A stretch of DNA of 39,244 bases from Clostridia bacterium. Its GTDB lineage: Bacteria; Bacillota; Clostridia; Oscillospirales; CAG-272. Each line of letters begins with the position of its first letter. The stretch's first letter is position 1. The position numbers were made by a program, and so were the translations under genes. Positions 37,410 to 39,244 of the stretch are shown in pieces. The DNA is taken from contig JAFVWS010000024.1 of the NCBI GenBank assembly GCA_017501545.1, positions 1 through 39,244 on the forward strand, read 5' to 3'. Below the pieces are notes generated by a model that had not been told where the DNA came from, did no database searches, and worked only from the letters and a program-made list of their open reading frames with translations.

Positions 37410-38435
37410 TTATCTTTGTACTCTACCGCTTCCGCCGCCCTTGATAAGACCCTCAACCTCTTTTACGCTGACTAAGTTATAGTCACCGATGATTGTGTGC
37501 TTTAGGCAGGATGCAGCAACTGCAAATTCAATTACGTCTTGGCTGGACTTCTGCATAAGTGAAGCGTAGATAAGTCCGCCACCAAATGAGTCGCCACCGC
37601 CAACACGGTCAACGATGTGAATGTTGTAGGAGCGTGAGAAGTAGTATTCATTCTCCGTCTTGTCATAAAGCATAGCAGCCCAAATGTTGTCATTTGCTGA
37701 AATGCTTGTTCTAAGTGTGATTGCAACACGCTTAAAGCCAAAGCGTTCTGAAAGCTGGCTTGCAACGCTCTTATATCCCTCGTGGTTAACAACGCCAGCA
37801 TCAACGTCGGTGTTTTCAGCCTTGATGCCGAATACCTTTTCAGCATCCTCTTCGTTTGCAATGCAAACGTCAACAAGCTTCATAAGCTCGCCCATTACAC
37901 GGCCAGCCTCCTCAGTTGACCAGAGGTTTTTACGATAGTTAAGGTCACAGCTTGTGGTAATGCCCTTCTTACGGCATACCTTAAGTGCGTCCATGCAAAT
38001 TTCAGGAAGCTCACCACCGAGTGCTGGAGTAATTCCTGTAAAGTGGAACCAGTTAGCGCCGTCAAGGATTTTCTCCCAGTCAAAGTCGCTTCTCTTTGCA
38101 AGAGCAATGGCAGAATAAGCACGGTCATAAATAACCTTTGATGGTCTTTGTGATGCGCCTGTTTCAAGGTAGTAAATACCAACTCTATCGCCACCTCTTA
38201 CAATATCGCTTGTGTCAACACCATAGCGACGAAGTGAGTTTACTGCGCTTTGACCGATTTCGTGGCTTGGGAGCTTTGTAACATAGGAAGCATCAATGCC
38301 ATAGTTAGCAAGTGATACAGCAACGTTAGCCTCACCACCACCGTATGTAGCGCCGAATGTATCTGTTTGAATAAATCTTGTGTAGCCAGCTGGATTAAGT
38401 CTAAGCATAATCTCGCCAAAGCAAACCGTTTTCAT
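37410..38435 (-). CDS. kdgK: 2-keto-3-deoxygluconate kinase (PfkB family)
   Basis: 341 residues. PfkB/ribokinase fold: 'FGEIMLRLNPAGYTRFIQTD' start and 'GGGEANVAVSLANYG' (substrate and Gly-Gly switch), 'GITPALG' and 'CDLNYRKNLWS' in the middle, and the catalytic signature VDRVGGGDSFGGGLIYA with base Asp282. The start and the 'FTGITP..DLNYR' block are typical of KDG kinases rather than fructokinases. It phosphorylates 2-keto-3-deoxygluconate, the UxuA product, to KDPG. Single gene with its own promoter, 21 kb from uxuA. KDPG aldolase is not in the window. Confidence 0.9.
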   Translation of the reverse strand: MKTVCFGEIMLRLNPAGYTRFIQTDTFGATYGGGEANVAVSLANYGIDASYVTKLPSHEIGQSAVNSLRRYGVDTSDIVRGGDRVGIYYLETGASQRPSKVIYDRAYSAIALAKRSDFDWEKILDGANWFHFTGITPALGGELPEICMDALKVCRKKGITTSCDLNYRKNLWSTEEAGRVMGELMKLVDVCIANEEDAEKVFGIKAENTDVDAGVVNHEGYKSVASQLSERFGFKRVAITLRTSISANDNIWAAMLYDKTENEYYFSRSYNIHIVDRVGGGDSFGGGLIYASLMQKSSQDVIEFAVAASCLKHTIIGDYNLVSVKEVEGLIKGGGSGRVQR

Positions 38436-38470
38436 AATATAAACCTCGTATAATAAAATTTGTCAATAAA

Positions 38471-38499
38471 ATTATATAACAATTAAAACCTTTAGTCAA
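38471..38499 (-). promoter_or_regulatory. Promoter of kdgK
   Basis: TTGACT (38499-38494), 17 bases, perfect TATAAT (38476-38471) on the minus strand. Confidence 0.78.
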
Positions 38500-38528
38500 G
38501 GCTTTGGTTGTATTTTTCGTAATAAAAG

Positions 38529-38765
38529 CCTTCCCCTTGAGGGGAAGGTGTCATCCTTTGATGACGGATGAGGTGTTGATATGCTTTAATATGTCTTTGC
38601 AAGCATGCCTTCCCCTTGAGGGGAAGGTGTCATCCTTTGGTGACGGATGAGGTGTTAATGTGCTTTAAAATGTCTTTGCAAACATGCCTTCCCCTTGAGG
38701 GGAAGGTGTCATCCTTTGATGACGGATGAGGTGTTAATGTGTTTTAAAATGTCTTTGCAAACACC
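38529..38765. repeat. Array of three 79-bp units at the 3' side of the DUF559 gene
   Basis: Units begin at 38529, 38608 and 38687, exactly 79 bp apart. Each has CCTTCCCC/GGGGAAGG hairpin, TGTCATCC..GGATGA hairpin, then about 35 bases (GTGTTAATGTGCTTTAAAAT and on) that are copies of the last codons of the DUF559 gene. The third unit is itself the 3' end of that gene, supplying its last codons and stop. Confidence 0.93.
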
Positions 38766-39077
38766 ATCAAAGTTCTTATCAATATCATAATTTGAATAAC
38801 GCAGAACCTTAAGACCAAGGCTACTTAAGAAAGCATCTCTTTCTTTGTCTTTAATTTGCGCTTTTTCTTCGTAGTGCTGTGAGCCATCAAGCTCGACAAC
38901 AATTTTTGCACTTGCGCAATAAAAGTCAACAACGTATTTACCGATAACCTTTTGTCTGTTTATAGTAATGGGAAGCTTTTTGAAGAAATCATACCAAAGT
39001 CTTTTTTCTTCGAGGGTCATATCTTTCCGAAGGGATTGGGAAATGTTGGTCAAATATTTGTTAGCTTTTCCGTTCAT
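38709..39077 (-). CDS. DUF559 protein (Vsr/restriction-endonuclease-like fold)
   Basis: 122 residues, usual length for the family. DUF559 signature: 'MTLEEKRLWYDFFKK' helix, 'NRQKVIGKYVVDFYCASAKIVVELDGSQHYE' with the Asp51 / Glu62-x-Asp64 acidic set and His68 of the Vsr-like nuclease core, then 'KERDAFLSSLGLKVLRYSNYDI'. It is related in fold to very-short-patch repair and type II nucleases; catalytic action is unproven for the family. The ribosome site GAGGTGG and ATG belong to the flanking repeat on one side, and the last eight codons (NTSSVIKG) plus the stop belong to the repeat on the other, so gene and repeats form one unit. Confidence 0.9.
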   Translation of the reverse strand: MNGKANKYLTNISQSLRKDMTLEEKRLWYDFFKKLPITINRQKVIGKYVVDFYCASAKIVVELDGSQHYEEKAQIKDKERDAFLSSLGLKVLRYSNYDIDKNFDGVCKDILKHINTSSVIKG

Positions 39078-39244
39078 TACACCACCTCATCCACCACTGG
39101 GTGGTCCCCCTTCCCCTCAAGGGGAAGGCAGATACTATCTTTTTCGTTCATTACACCACCTCATCCACCACGAGGGTGGTCCCCCTTCCCCTCAAGGGGA
39201 AGGCAGATATTAGCTTTTTCGTTCATTACACCACCTCATCCACC
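39072..39244. repeat. Array of 74-75-bp units at the 5' side of the DUF559 gene
   Basis: Units marked by GTTCATTACACCACCTCATC start at 39072, 39146 and 39221 (cut by the window end). On the minus strand each unit reads: ribosome site GATGAGGTGG, TAATGAACGAAAAAG (a copy of the gene start), then the CTTCCCC/GGGGAAG hairpin and GACCACC. The array continues beyond the window. Confidence 0.92.

Noticed and set aside
37361-37456. N-terminal extension of the zinc-ribbon membrane protein into kdgK
   Set aside because: The zinc ribbon begins at the ATG at 37360, which has a ribosome site; the extension overlaps the kdgK end and has no family-like sequence.
38529-39244. Regularly spaced repeats that could suggest a CRISPR array
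   Set aside because: Units are repeated along their whole length with no unique spacers, contain gene-end copies, and there are no cas genes.

Overview
This window looks like chromosome of an uncultured, low-to-mid GC member of the Bacillota (class Clostridia), probably a gut or rumen type that lives on plant polysaccharides. The signs are strong AGGAGG-type ribosome sites before most genes, many textbook TTGACA-17-TATAAT promoters, an FMN riboswitch before a RibU-like ECF S component, the SDR-type fructuronate reductase known from Bacillus, and a gene content of intracellular glycosidases and uronate catabolism. A species cannot be named from the sequence alone.

Layout. 1-5 kb: a secreted lipoprotein esterase with a long Pro-Glu linker; riboswitch-controlled ribU divergent from ansA; an interspersed inverted-repeat element; mscL. 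5-10.8 kb: a heparinase II/III-family protein behind a promoter with a perfect palindrome in its spacer; a small membrane protein; an operon of two half-size chromate transporters and a GH127 beta-L-arabinofuranosidase; a zinc-ribbon protein. 10.9-17.5 kb: a six-gene uronate operon (uxuA, CE15-like esterase, uxuB, two xylose-isomerase-like TIM barrels, a Gfo/Idh/MocA dehydrogenase) divergent from an AraC-type regulator. 17.5-20.8 kb: a glycerophosphodiester phosphodiesterase with a membrane partner, MgtC/SapB, L-rhamnose mutarotase, a DUF4886 SGNH-like protein.

20.8-24.3 kb: a stretch bounded by a perfect 28-bp direct repeat, holding a small membrane protein, a DUF2971 protein whose reading frame continues 53 codons upstream to an ATA, a one-chain HTH-GHKL ATPase-DUF4325 protein, and a lipoprotein. 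Next come a hairpin-rich non-coding block and tRNA-Gln(TTG). 24.8-33.5 kb: GH29 alpha-fucosidase, a secreted BspA-like leucine-rich repeat protein, then an operon of SGNH esterase, REP-associated tyrosine transposase (carrying two inverted REP-like hairpins inside its own reading frame), MFS transporter and GH3 beta-glucosidase.

33.5-37.4 kb: zinc-ribbon and membrane proteins around an XRE regulator. 37.4-38.4 kb: 2-keto-3-deoxygluconate kinase, the step after UxuA. 38.5-39.2 kb: a DUF559 (Vsr-fold) gene flanked on both sides by tandem arrays whose units each contain a copy of the neighbouring end of the gene joined to the same hairpin; this is the most unusual structure in the window.

How it fits together: the glycosidases and esterases lack signal peptides, so imported oligosaccharides are probably cleaved in the cytoplasm. 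Released uronate would run through UxuB, UxuA and KdgK to KDPG; rhamnose, fucose and arabinose units would be handled by RhaM, GH29 and GH127. Uronate isomerase and KDPG aldolase are not in the window.
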